From the NCBI GenBank assembly GCA_002841765.1, contig PHAV01000018.1, forward strand, positions 1-54,812: a DNA stretch of 54,812 nt, in the 5' to 3' direction. The position numbers were made by a program, and so were the translations under genes. Positions 1-8,028 of this stretch are shown piece by piece. A model generated the notes under the pieces. The model saw only the letters and a program-made list of their open reading frames with translations, made no database searches and had not been told where the DNA came from. Positions within the stretch are counted from its first letter, which is position 1. Every line of letters begins with the position of its first letter. This DNA comes from Deltaproteobacteria bacterium HGW-Deltaproteobacteria-4 (lineage in GTDB: Bacteria > Desulfobacterota > Desulfuromonadia > Desulfuromonadales > UBA2197).

Positions 1-93
1 GCCGATAGAGGACTTTCACCACCAAGTCGCGATTCAGCCACCATAGCTGAATCGATGGCGCTTACACGCCACGCGCCCTGCCGGGCGCACCAA
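1..93. other. Left-edge sequence, no gene seen
   Basis: No reading frame with a recognisable product is visible here. The stretch lies downstream of the porin terminator and contains short GC-rich inverted repeats, for example GCGCCC...GGGCGC near 73-88. It could be the outer end of a mobile element beyond the window edge, but nothing in the sequence proves that. Confidence 0.3.
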
Positions 94-124
94 GAAAAAA
101 ACCCGGCCGCTATGCGGCCGGGTT
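94..124 (-). terminator. Intrinsic terminator of the porin gene
   Basis: Perfect 10-bp stem (101-110 with 114-123, loop TAT). Read on the minus strand it is followed by a T run (complement of A95-A100). It sits 23 bp past the porin stop codon and closes the cytochrome-porin operon. Confidence 0.85.
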
Positions 125-146
125 GATGATCCCCACTATGTGGCAA

Positions 147-2624
147 TTAGAACTTGTAGCCGAGACCGACATTGCCGCGCCAGGCGGTGCCGTCCAGATC
201 GCCATAAACGTAAGGGTCCTTGTCCTCGATCTGCTGCCATGCCACCTGGACAGTCGTATAGAGGGCCGGGGTGAAACTATAGATGCCCCCGAGAGACAGG
301 TCGGTCTGAGTGTAATGTAGATCGGAATAGCTGCTCATTTCCGACATCAGTGTTGGATCGTAAAGATTGTCCAGAACCGGATCGTCAATCAAGGCATTGT
401 AGCTGACCGAGAGGTCTTTCCAGTCGGCGCGGGCGTCACTGTAACTGGCGCCAGCAGTGAGCTTGAGTTTTTCCGTGGCCGCAAAATCGGCATTAAGAGA
501 AAGGTTGTGGACATCGGTGTTGTAGTCGGTCTGATTACAGGTCGCCCCAAACTGGGACGATACGATTACGCCTGCTCAGCCATCGTACCAGCCCTGACAG
601 AACGTCGATTCAGCTCTCTGCCCGAGATAGTTGTAGGCAAAGGTGAGGTTCAGCTTTTGGGCCGGGGCGTACCAGAAGGAGAGGGTCGGACTGAGGGTTT
701 CCTGTTTCCACTCAGAACGGTCGAGTTCGTTCCATTCGTTGCGATAGCGGATCGCTGCCGTCGTCGAGAAGTTGGAAGCCGGCGACCAGGTGGACGAGAG
801 CTTCCCTTCATGCACGTTTTCGGGCTGATTGCTCAGATCGGTCTGGCGCAGGTCGTAGAACGCAGTGCCATAGAGCGGACCGGTGCCGATCAGGATATTG
901 GAAGTCGTCCCCGCAGGATCCGTGATTGTATAAGGATACCCTGTGGCCGGATCGATGAAACCGGCAGCATTCTCATGCATGAACGGGTCATCAATGTTCT
1001 GGTAGGTGTAGCCGGCGCGGAAAGTCACCCCCTTGGCAAGAACCGTTTTCAGCGTCGCTTTGGCGGTCTGCTTAGTAGTCTTACCGTAGTGATCACTGTC
1101 ACGATCGTCAGCCTTGAACTCGTAGCCGAGGTGCAGGGTCGACTTGCGCGCTAAGCGCCAGACGGCATCAGCGCCAAGGGTGACAACGTCGCGGCTTTCG
1201 ACTGATTCATAGGTTTTGGTTATCCCTGCCAACAGGACAGTTGGCGGGACGGGGAAGTTCGGCTGAGAAGCTGCTCCCATCGGATAGAAGGTGATGACGG
1301 AATCGTCCGTCTCCACCTGCTCGAGTTTGCCGTGCAGCAGCACCTTGAGCGAATCGGTGAGCTTGGAGGTTACGCGGAAGCCGTAGCCGTCATAGGTCGA
1401 CTTGAGCTCCTGATCGGAGATGTCCCAGATTCCAACCTCGCCCTGCTTGCGGCTTTTGGTGGCACTGTTGACCAAGCTGCCGATCAGCGAGGTGTCATTG
1501 GTAACATCCATCCGCGCCTTGAGGACATGGCTCTGCTTCTTTGAATCCGGCGTCTGGTCGTAAGGCAATGACGATATTTCATTGTTATACACGTCATAGT
1601 CGTAAAGTAGGCGATTGTCGAATGTGCCAAAGTCTGCTGTATAGTTGGTCGACGGAGAGGGTGAAAGGGCCGGGTCGTAGACCCGGGTCGGAGCCGCGGC
1701 ATTTTCGCGGAACTCACTATTCTTATAGTTATAATCGACAGTGAGCAGCCCGAAGCGTCCGGTGGCGCCAGCGGAGAACTCGGAGGTGTTCTCGTCGACC
1801 TCGCGGCTGCCGCCGGTAACGTGACAGGAAGTACACTTGCTCATGCCGATCGACTGCTCGGTCCCTTCACGCTTCTCGTTGCGCAGACCGGCATGAAAGG
1901 TGACATTGGGCAGAAACGGCAGGGTCAGGTCGGCGTTAGCCTTGGCTTCCTTGCGGGTAATCTCGAAAACCTGATCTTTAGCGAAATCCTCGCCGTAGAC
2001 GCTGGCCCGGCCGATCTGCTGCCAGGTGACCGCTTGTCCTGCAATAGTAGGGGGAAGCGCTGCCAGGTTGGTTGCATACCAGTTTCCAAAAGCATCTTTG
2101 CCAATATAGGCAGGGATGTTGTTTGGGTTCAATGCTTCATTCGGACTAGGTCCAAGGCTCCAGATACTGGTGCCTGCGGCAGGAAGTCCAGCTGCATCAA
2201 TGCTTACCGGGTTACCGGGGTTGTTGCTGGCAAAGAGGTTCGCCCCCGGCACCGCCGCATTCAGATAATCGATGCGGTCATGGCCGAGCTGGTGCTTGAA
2301 GGCGCTGTAGTCGCCTTTGACCCGCAGGATGCGCTCAAAGTCGAACTTCATCTCGACATTCGGATCGTCGTTGCCGAGTACATCGATCGACAGATCGACT
2401 GCAGTGGTCGGTGAAACTCCGTGAAAATCGAAGATGCCGTAACCGGTAACGCCGTCGTTGTCGCGGCGTGAATATTCATTGACCCGCGCACTGTCCTTGC
2501 CGATATCCTGCCCGTAGACCCCGGCCTCGATCTGCCCGCCGACGGTTTCTTCGGCTCGAGATGTCTGGGGTGAGAGCAGGCCGACCAGCACGAGGGCGAG
2601 CAGCCATTTGTTTCGTGTTCGCAT
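147..2624 (-). CDS. MtrB/PioB-family outer-membrane porin with one in-frame TGA
   Basis: Outer-membrane beta-barrel partner of the decaheme cytochrome just upstream; such pairs carry electrons across the outer membrane. The ATG at 2624 is chosen because AGGAGG lies 5 nt upstream and a signal peptide ending near SRA/E (about residue 25) follows. Alternating hydrophobic strands run to a terminal YKF, typical of barrel C-termini. The frame is broken once, by TGA at 576-578 (codon 683), and then continues in the same frame for 142 codons to TAA at 147 with barrel-like sequence and its own terminator. Full length is 825 residues, within the family's usual range; stopping at TGA would remove the last strands. 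TGA could be selenocysteine, because a SECIS-like hairpin follows, or a nonsense change such as TGG to TGA, or a sequencing error. There is also an internal CTSCH (residues 264-268), a possible heme site. Family call is confident; the fate of the TGA is open. Confidence 0.8.
542..578 (-). promoter_or_regulatory. Candidate bacterial SECIS hairpin after the in-frame TGA
   Basis: On the minus strand, TGA (578-576) is followed by a 7-bp stem TCGTCCC/GGGGCGA (560-554 with 548-542, one G-T pair) closing a 5-nt loop AGTTT (553-549). The loop starts 22 nt after the TGA and has G as its second base. Described bacterial SECIS elements have the apical loop about 16-37 nt from UGA and a G in the first two loop positions, so both rules are met. 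No selA, selB or selC lies in the window. A chance GC-rich hairpin is possible. Confidence 0.45.
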
Positions 2625-2650
2625 TTTTTCCTCCTGATTCAATCGTCCGC

Positions 2651-3745
2651 TTAGCGGGTTAGGCCTTTACCGCCATCCGGGAAACCAACGGGATTCCCAT
2701 CTGCATCAACACCGATGGTCGGCGAGGTCTGCGACGGCAGATCGCTGCCATGGACCTGACTGTGACAAACCGTGCATTTGGTGCCGAATGCCTGCTGCCA
2801 GCTGTGCTCGCCGAGGGTGTTAGTCATTGGCACGGTCACTGCGCCAGTGGTGTTCGGCGTGCCGGTAATGGTCGTCACCGGTGTGCCGTCTGGGTTGTAA
2901 GCGCTGAAGGCCACATTGGTAGCCGGCACCGTCGCTCCAATCCGCATGGCGTGAAAATGACTTTCATGGCATTGCAGACAAAGGAAAGGCTCATTCTGCT
3001 TGAGCAGATTGTCGGCTACAGTACCGTGCGGATCGTGACAGATGCCGCAATCTTCCTGAACCGGCGAGTGCTCAAAGACAAAGGGACCCTGGTAACGGGC
3101 ATGGCACTCGAAGCAGAGGGCCGTGGCCCGCTCCTCGGTCAGTTCGGCGCCGTGCGGGTTATGGCAGCTGGTGCAGGTCATCTTCCCTTCCTTGACCGGA
3201 TGATGGGACGGAAAGTTGGCCTTGGCCATCTCTTCCTGATGGCAGCTGTAACAGAGTTCGGGCTCGGATTTTTTCAGGTTGGCCTTGGCTGGTTTCCCTG
3301 TGGCGTGAAAGACGTGGCAGTCATCGCAGCCGACTTCAGCCAGAGCATGGCTGCTGTGACTCCAGTCGATCAGCTTGCCGCTGCTGTGGCAGGTGGCACA
3401 GATAGCTGCGGACTGGTCGCTGTGAAGCTTTGCGGGGTTGATGATCTTTGCTGTGTCGCCATCGTCGACATGCAGACTGGCCGGGCCGTGACAAGCCTGG
3501 CAGCCTGACTGCGCACCGAGCAGATCCGAGTTTGCCAGACGGAGATGGACGTTGCCGGTCATGGCTACCGAGACGTCCTCGTGACAGTCGAGACAGCTCT
3601 GCTGCTCGACATAGGTGGCTCCCTCGATCGTCGGCAGGGTCAGAACCCGCTGGCGGATCGCACCGGTGGCACAAGCGGCCAGGACGGCGATCAGCAGCAG
3701 AAAACGTGCCGGTCTCAGGATTTTTAGCAAAACAGACGCTTTCAT
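2651..3745 (-). CDS. Decaheme c-type cytochrome, MtrA/DmsE-like lipoprotein
   Basis: Periplasmic electron carrier that would insert into or dock on the porin encoded 26 bp downstream, giving a trans-outer-membrane conduit to extracellular acceptors. Ten CxxCH motifs are visible (SCLDCH, GCQACH, ICATCH, GCDDCH, LCYSCH, TCTSCH, LCFECH, DCGICH, LCLQCH, KCTVCH), spread from about residue 51 to 328, as in the MtrA/DmsE family. The start at 3745 follows AAGGAG with short spacing; an ATG 36 bp further upstream lacks this. The N-terminus is a lipoprotein signal with LAAC at 22-25, so the mature protein is probably lipid-anchored, unlike soluble Shewanella MtrA. The C-terminal 36 residues after the last heme carry no motif. 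Gene order cytochrome-porin supports an operon. The electron acceptor cannot be told from sequence. Confidence 0.92.
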   Translation of the reverse strand: MKASVLLKILRPARFLLLIAVLAACATGAIRQRVLTLPTIEGATYVEQQSCLDCHEDVSVAMTGNVHLRLANSDLLGAQSGCQACHGPASLHVDDGDTAKIINPAKLHSDQSAAICATCHSSGKLIDWSHSSHALAEVGCDDCHVFHATGKPAKANLKKSEPELCYSCHQEEMAKANFPSHHPVKEGKMTCTSCHNPHGAELTEERATALCFECHARYQGPFVFEHSPVQEDCGICHDPHGTVADNLLKQNEPFLCLQCHESHFHAMRIGATVPATNVAFSAYNPDGTPVTTITGTPNTTGAVTVPMTNTLGEHSWQQAFGTKCTVCHSQVHGSDLPSQTSPTIGVDADGNPVGFPDGGKGLTR

Positions 3746-4094
3746 GTTGACTCCTTGTAATGCACATTCATCAGGTTTCACCTCATAATGATCGGACTTA
3801 AGCGACGCTTGGCAGTCAAACTCCTTTCTGTGCGTGGGATTGCACCAATATGCAGGTGCATCATTAGACGATATTCATAACTTATCGTGTTGATAGTATC
3901 TCAGGGAAAAAGAAATGCAAGTGAATCTTTCTGATAGGGTCATAAGAAGATTTTATCCCATGACATCAAGTGTCTTGACAGTTTGTGGTCTTCCTTCCAG
4001 AAAAAACAGGATAAGAAAATTAAATTCGTTGCGCTTCCGAAAGGACACTATCTATAAAAACACGCAAAGCGCAGCGAGTCTCTGTTTTCTGTGA
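3746..4094. other. AT-rich upstream region of the cytochrome-porin operon
   Basis: No plausible gene. Compared with the flanking coding DNA the stretch is AT-rich, and it should hold the minus-strand promoter and leader of the cytochrome gene. An imperfect repeat TGCACC...GGTGCA lies near 3841-3860. A TGTC/GACA inverted repeat around 3971-3980 could be a regulator site. No riboswitch consensus was recognised, and no minus-strand promoter is clear enough to call. Confidence 0.35.
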
Positions 4095-4124
4095 TTGACT
4101 TGCCCTTCTCACTTGCATTATCCT
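4095..4124 (+). promoter_or_regulatory. Possible sigma70 promoter for the Zn-finger gene or a short RNA
   Basis: TTGACT (4095-4100, 5 of 6 to consensus), 18-bp spacer, TATCCT (4119-4124, 4 of 6). A start near 4131 would give a leader of about 75 nt before the hairpin at 4204. Moderate match only. Confidence 0.35.
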
Positions 4125-4203
4125 TAAAACTCAAACGCTTTGTTGCGTGTCTTACGATAAGACAATTTATTCGCTAGGCCCCGTGCGCACATAGTCGAGC
4201 TGA

Positions 4204-4236
4204 AGGGGGCGGCAATTTTGCCGCCCTTTCGTTTTT
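4204..4236 (+). terminator. Terminator-like hairpin in the leader of the next gene
   Basis: Stem GGGCGGCAA/TTGCCGCCC (4207-4215 with 4218-4226) extended by A/G-T pairs, followed by TTTCGTTTTT. It has the form of an intrinsic terminator but lies only 28 bp before the start codon at 4264, so it could be an attenuator or the end of a short upstream RNA. No anti-terminator or leader peptide was found. Confidence 0.6.
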
Positions 4237-4263
4237 ACGAACAAATTCTGGGAGCAACATCTG

Positions 4264-4698
4264 ATGGTAAAAAAATTGTCTACCGGTGATATCACCGAGG
4301 CGCGCTGTACCCGTTGTCAAGAGATCATGAACCACACGATCGTCGCCATGGTTGAAGAAAAGATTGTCCGTGTTCAGTGCAATACCTGTAACGGTGTACA
4401 TAATTACCGCAGTCCACTCCCAGCCAAAAAGGCTGCCGCGAAGAAACCCATAACGGCAAAGACAACCACACCACGAGTGAGTCGCAAGGATCCGGCCGCA
4501 GGCGAAAAGCAGGAGTGGGCCGAACAGATTGTTAAGATGCAGCCGGAACTGGCGATTGCCTACAGCATGGAAGGCAAGTACAAGGTCAACAGTCTGGTAA
4601 AACATACGACCTTCGGACTCGGTATCGTTAAACGCCAAAGCCCGGGCAAAGTGGAGATGCTCTTTGCCGACGGAAAGAAAATGTTGAAAAGCCAGTAA
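4264..4698 (+). CDS. Zinc-finger protein with C-terminal SH3-like domain, unknown role
   Basis: 144 residues. The N-terminal part has two CxxC pairs (CTRC about residues 15-18, CNTC about 40-43) that look like a zinc ribbon. A Lys/Ala/Pro linker of about 30 residues follows. The C-terminal 40 residues (VNSLVKHTTFGLGIVKRQSP...VEMLFADGKKML) resemble the small SH3/KOW-like module found at the end of UvrD/PcrA helicases and in CarD-like proteins, which bind RNA polymerase or nucleic acid. The protein is probably cytoplasmic and may touch the transcription machinery; that is inference. GGGAG about 10 nt upstream supports the start. It stands alone between a terminator-like hairpin and a strong terminator, so it is its own transcription unit. 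Confidence 0.75.
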   Translation: MVKKLSTGDITEARCTRCQEIMNHTIVAMVEEKIVRVQCNTCNGVHNYRSPLPAKKAAAKKPITAKTTTPRVSRKDPAAGEKQEWAEQIVKMQPELAIAYSMEGKYKVNSLVKHTTFGLGIVKRQSPGKVEMLFADGKKMLKSQ

Positions 4699-4725
4699 GA
4701 ATCTCTCAAGAGGGCGCGTCCCTGC

Positions 4726-4757
4726 GAGGCGACTGTTATGGTCGCCTCCCTTTTTTT
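4726..4757 (+). terminator. Intrinsic terminator
   Basis: Perfect 8-bp stem GAGGCGAC/GTCGCCTC (4726-4733 with 4741-4748), then CC and seven T. Ends the Zn-finger protein transcript. Confidence 0.85.
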
Positions 4758-4807
4758 GTGCGGCGCGATCCTTGCTTTCGACCTTTTCCAGAGAACCCGC
4801 AGGAGCC

Positions 4808-6709
4808 ATGCATCTTCATCTTGTCACTCTTCATGTCAAGCGTTCTCCGCAGTCCGTCCCTCTCGCTGCCGCCTTTCTTCAAGCCAGCATTGCCGCCCAT
4901 TTTCAGCCTTCATCCCCGATCAGAGTCAGCACTGCGGATTGCATCTGTGGCACTGCTGTCGAGACGGTATTGGAAAGGATTGTCGAAGCAAAGGCCGATA
5001 TCGTTGGCTTTAGTCTTTACGTCTGGAACCGTGCCGAGGTCTCCCTTTACACGCAGCAACTGCGGGTGCTTTTCCCGAGGATGATCCTCCTTGGCGGTGG
5101 GGCAGAGGCGACCGCCGATCCCGCAGGGATCATGGCGGAGGCGCCCTTTGACTTCCTGATTGCCGGCGAAGGGGAAGGGACGCTGCCGGAACTTTTGCAC
5201 CGACTCCAACACGGCTTGGCGCTGGACGATCTGCCCGGGCTTTTTCGCCGTCAGGACGGGAGAGTTGTGCATACACCCCCTCCTCCACCCCTCTCCCTCG
5301 ACCATCTCCCCTCCCCCTGGCTTGCCGGACAGCTTGATGCTTATATCCCCGACGGGGTTCTTTGGCAGTTAGCGCGCGGTTGCTCTTTTGCTTGTGAATT
5401 CTGCTTCGATGGCATGGGAACGCGGACAGTGCGGCGCTTCCCCCTGGAGCAGGTTGCAGCGGAACTCGATTATCTCGTGCGCCATGGCGTCCGTCAGGTT
5501 TTCGTCCTCGACTCCACCTTTAATCAGGATCTCAAGCGGGCAAAGCTCATCCTGCAAATGATCCGGAAGCAAGCGCTTGGCGTACACTTTCACTTTGAGA
5601 TCCGTTATGAATTTCTTGATCCCGAACTGGCCCAACTCTTTGCGTCGATTTCGTGCTCTTTGCAGATCGGTCTGCAGTCAGCATCGCCGCAGATTCTCGG
5701 CATGGTCGGCCGCAGCTTCGACCCCAAAGAATTCAGCCGCAAAATCGCACTGCTGAACCACGCCGGCGTCACTTTCGGTTTCGATTTAATTTATGGACTC
5801 CCCGGCGACTCGCTGCCGGAGTTCTGCAAGAGTCTCGACTTTGCTCTCGGACAATATCCCAATCAGCTCGACATCTTTCCATTAGCGATCCTCCCCGGTA
5901 CCCCCCTGGCGGGCAAAAGCGGAGAGTTGCAGCTGCAGTACCTGCCACATCCCCCCTACACCATCCTGGCTACGCCGACCTTTTCCGCCCGGGATCTGGG
6001 CGGCGCCCGCCGCCTCGCCCAGGCCTGCGACATCTTCTACAGTCGGGGCAAGGCAGTGGCATGGTTTAACTCCATCGCTGCCGGACTAAAGCTCTCCCCT
6101 TCCGTCCTCCTCCTCGCCTTTGCCGACTGGGTTCTGGCGGAGATTGGCCATGACCCTAAACCTGAGGAGCAGGCCGATGAAACGATCTGGTCATGGCAGC
6201 GGCGCTTTCTCAGTGAGATCTTTCCGCGTCAGAACGTCGCAAAATTACTGCCGATGGCCCTCGACCTCGTCGATTACAACTATTATCATGCAGCAATTGT
6301 CCAGTCTCCGCCTCCCCGGAGCCCTAAAGCCAGGGAACTGGCGAAGATCGACGCGTTGCGCACCCCTTTGCGGCGGAGTGACTCCGCCCGCTTCGCGACC
6401 TTTCACTATGACATCGAGGAACTTTTGCAGCTCGGTGCGCCACAGCTCACCGCGGCCGTCCCCATGCTCAAAGCGGTGGGTTCTTTTGCCGTCCTGTATT
6501 CCGGAGACGGTGCAGTCTGCACGGAAGTTCTCCCGCAAATGTATTTCCAGTTACTGATGGAGCTGAATGGAAATCGGCCGGCAGAAAAGCTGGCCGCCAC
6601 GCTGGGAATCAGCAGCAACGAGGCCCGGAAATTTTTAAAGATTGCCCTGCAAGAAGGGATCGTCGCTGCCGCACCCGGGCGAGAAATCCCTGCTTTGAAA
6701 AAAAATTGA
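4808..6709 (+). CDS. B12-binding-domain radical SAM protein
   Basis: 633 residues. The first 140 or so resemble a cobalamin-binding Rossmann domain (LGGGAEATADP... then DFLIAGEGEGTLPELL). The radical SAM core follows, with the cluster motif ARGCSFACEFCFDGMG near residue 195 (CxxxCxxC) and later ITFGFDLIYGLPGD-type barrel strands. The C-terminal 200 residues match the DUF4080-like tail common in this subgroup. Members are putative class B methyltransferases or related enzymes, and the substrate is unknown. ATG 4808 is preferred to an in-frame TTG at 4772 because AGGAG precedes it, although the spacing is short, and because MHLHLVTLH is the expected first beta strand. It is not tightly linked to any biosynthetic gene here, so context gives no substrate. 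Confidence 0.85.
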   Translation: MHLHLVTLHVKRSPQSVPLAAAFLQASIAAHFQPSSPIRVSTADCICGTAVETVLERIVEAKADIVGFSLYVWNRAEVSLYTQQLRVLFPRMILLGGGAEATADPAGIMAEAPFDFLIAGEGEGTLPELLHRLQHGLALDDLPGLFRRQDGRVVHTPPPPPLSLDHLPSPWLAGQLDAYIPDGVLWQLARGCSFACEFCFDGMGTRTVRRFPLEQVAAELDYLVRHGVRQVFVLDSTFNQDLKRAKLILQMIRKQALGVHFHFEIRYEFLDPELAQLFASISCSLQIGLQSASPQILGMVGRSFDPKEFSRKIALLNHAGVTFGFDLIYGLPGDSLPEFCKSLDFALGQYPNQLDIFPLAILPGTPLAGKSGELQLQYLPHPPYTILATPTFSARDLGGARRLAQACDIFYSRGKAVAWFNSIAAGLKLSPSVLLLAFADWVLAEIGHDPKPEEQADETIWSWQRRFLSEIFPRQNVAKLLPMALDLVDYNYYHAAIVQSPPPRSPKARELAKIDALRTPLRRSDSARFATFHYDIEELLQLGAPQLTAAVPMLKAVGSFAVLYSGDGAVCTEVLPQMYFQLLMELNGNRPAEKLAATLGISSNEARKFLKIALQEGIVAAAPGREIPALKKN

Positions 6710-6914
6710 AAAAATAGTTGCATTGGCGGAGGAGAGCGTGTAAAGTTCGTCAGTAAGTTTGTGTAACCTTTTTTGTTCAACAATTGACAGCGTGTCAGTA
6801 AGGAACAGAACACACAGACATCCAGTTTGTGTGTGTTTTTGTTTGTTGTTACAAGAAGTAGAGTTTGCACAACAATTTCAACCGGCCCCAAGGGGGACGA
6901 AAAGGAGCAAGACA
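6710..6914 (+). promoter_or_regulatory. Long leader/promoter region of the cold-shock gene
   Basis: About 200 bp without a gene. A perfect TTGACA is present at 6784-6789 but no good -10 follows at 16-18 bp; a weaker pair is TTGCAT/TAAAGT at 6718-6746. The T/G-rich stretch 6822-6850 and the unstructured A/C-rich stretch before AAGGAG (6902-6906) resemble the long 5' leaders of cspA-type genes, which act as RNA thermosensors. That role is by analogy only. Confidence 0.4.
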
Positions 6915-7115
6915 ATGGCAGAAGGTACAGTCAAATGGTTTAACGACGCCAAAGGGTTCGGATTCATTCAGCAGGACAATGGTCCGGACGTCTTTGTTCA
7001 CTTCTCTGAGATTCAGGGTAACGGTTTCAAATCCCTTGCCGAGGGCGATCGTGTAACGTTCGAAGTCGGTCAGGGCCAGAAAGGCCCCCAGGCCTCGAAA
7101 GTCAACAAGATTTAA
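6915..7115 (+). CDS. Cold-shock protein, CspA family
   Basis: 66 residues, the usual CspA length. It is an OB-fold single-strand RNA/DNA chaperone with both RNA-binding motifs: KGFGFI (RNP1, about 13-18) and VFVHFSEI (RNP2, about 27-34). Start at 6915 follows AAGGAG by 8 nt. It is monocistronic, with a long leader upstream and a strong terminator 27 bp downstream. Whether it is cold-induced or constitutive cannot be read from the sequence, because many bacteria carry several paralogues. Confidence 0.97.
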   Translation: MAEGTVKWFNDAKGFGFIQQDNGPDVFVHFSEIQGNGFKSLAEGDRVTFEVGQGQKGPQASKVNKI

Positions 7116-7142
7116 TTCTTGTTTGCTGACGCAGTGATCAAT

Positions 7143-7173
7143 AAAAGCCCCGTGCCTCTGCACGGGGCTTTTG
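7143..7173 (+). terminator. Intrinsic terminator of the cold-shock gene
   Basis: Perfect 13-bp stem AAAAGCCCCGTGC/GCACGGGGCTTTT with loop CTCT (7143-7155, 7160-7172), T-rich tail. Confidence 0.9.
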
Positions 7174-7227
7174 TTGTATTCTCTTCACTTAAATTGACCC
7201 GCAGTTAAATACGAACGGAGAAATGTC

Positions 7228-8028
7228 ATGGCGATGGATGTTGTGGACTACGAAATTTTCGGTAATGAGATGCAGTACGTCGAAGTCGAGCTCGATCCGG
7301 GCGAGGCGGCCATCGGCGAAGCCGGGGCGATGATGTATATGCAGGATGGTATCGAGATGGATACCGTCTTCGGTGACGGCTCGCAGCAGGGGGGCTTCTT
7401 CGGTAAAGTCCTCGGCGCCGGCAAGCGCCTCCTCACCGGTGAGGGGCTCTTCACCACCATCTTCCACAATGAAGGGCGCGGCAAGCGTCGCGTCGCTTTC
7501 GCCTCCCCCTACCCGGGCAAAATCATCCCGGTGCAGCTCTCCGCCATCGGTGGCACGCTCATCTGCCAAAAAGATTCCTTCCTGTGCGCCGCTAAAGGCG
7601 TTGCCTTGGGGATCGCTTTCCAGAAAAAGCTCGGCGTCGGCCTCTTCGGCGGCGAAGGGTTTATCATGCAGAAGCTCGAAGGGGACGGCCTCGCCTTTGT
7701 TCACGCCGGCGGCACCCTGAAAGAGTTGGTCCTCGCCCCCGGCGAATCGCTGCGCGTCGATACCGGTTGTGTCGTCGCCTTTCAACCGACAATCGATTTC
7801 GATATCAAGTATGTCGGAAAAGTGAAGTCGGCCATCTTCGGTGGCGAGGGCCTCTTCTTTGCCACCCTCACCGGCCCCGGAAAGATCTGGCTGCAATCCC
7901 TCCCCCTTTCCCGTCTCGCCAACCGGATCATCCTCTCGGCCCCGGCAGCCGGCGGTCGTTCAGTCGGCCAGGGCTCCGTCCTCGGGGCCGGCATCCTCGG
8001 CGGCATCCTCGGCGGCAGCGACGATTGA
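7228..8028 (+). CDS. AIM24/TIGR00266 family protein
   Basis: 266 residues, nearly all one beta-rich domain of the AIM24 family: ...[18 protein letters not shown] near the N-terminus, repeated [12 protein letters not shown] turns, and a Gly-rich tail ending GGILGGSDD. The molecular function of the family is unknown in bacteria; the yeast relative is a mitochondrial inner-membrane protein. GGAG sits 8 nt before ATG 7228. The stop codon overlaps the start of the M48 protease by one base (TGATG), so the two are translationally coupled and may act on the same membrane process. There is no signal peptide and no clear transmembrane segment. Confidence 0.9.
   Translation: MAMDVVDYEIFGNEMQYVEVELDPGEAAIGEAGAMMYMQDGIEMDTVFGDGSQQGGFFGKVLGAGKRLLTGEGLFTTIFHNEGRGKRRVAFASPYPGKIIPVQLSAIGGTLICQKDSFLCAAKGVALGIAFQKKLGVGLFGGEGFIMQKLEGDGLAFVHAGGTLKELVLAPGESLRVDTGCVVAFQPTIDFDIKYVGKVKSAIFGGEGLFFATLTGPGKIWLQSLPLSRLANRIILSAPAAGGRSVGQGSVLGAGILGGILGGSDD

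Noticed and set aside
507-1154. Long open frames on the plus strand across the porin gene
   Set aside because: They run opposite to a gene with signal peptide, family motifs, ribosome site and terminator. They have no recognisable motifs and low-quality starts, so they are frame shadows of GC-rich coding DNA.
3746-4263. c-di-GMP (GEMM) riboswitch ahead of the cytochrome operon or the Zn-finger gene
   Set aside because: ACGCAAAGC at about 4061 recalls part of the GEMM consensus, but the other conserved segments and tetraloop-receptor bases are missing and the strand does not suit the cytochrome gene.
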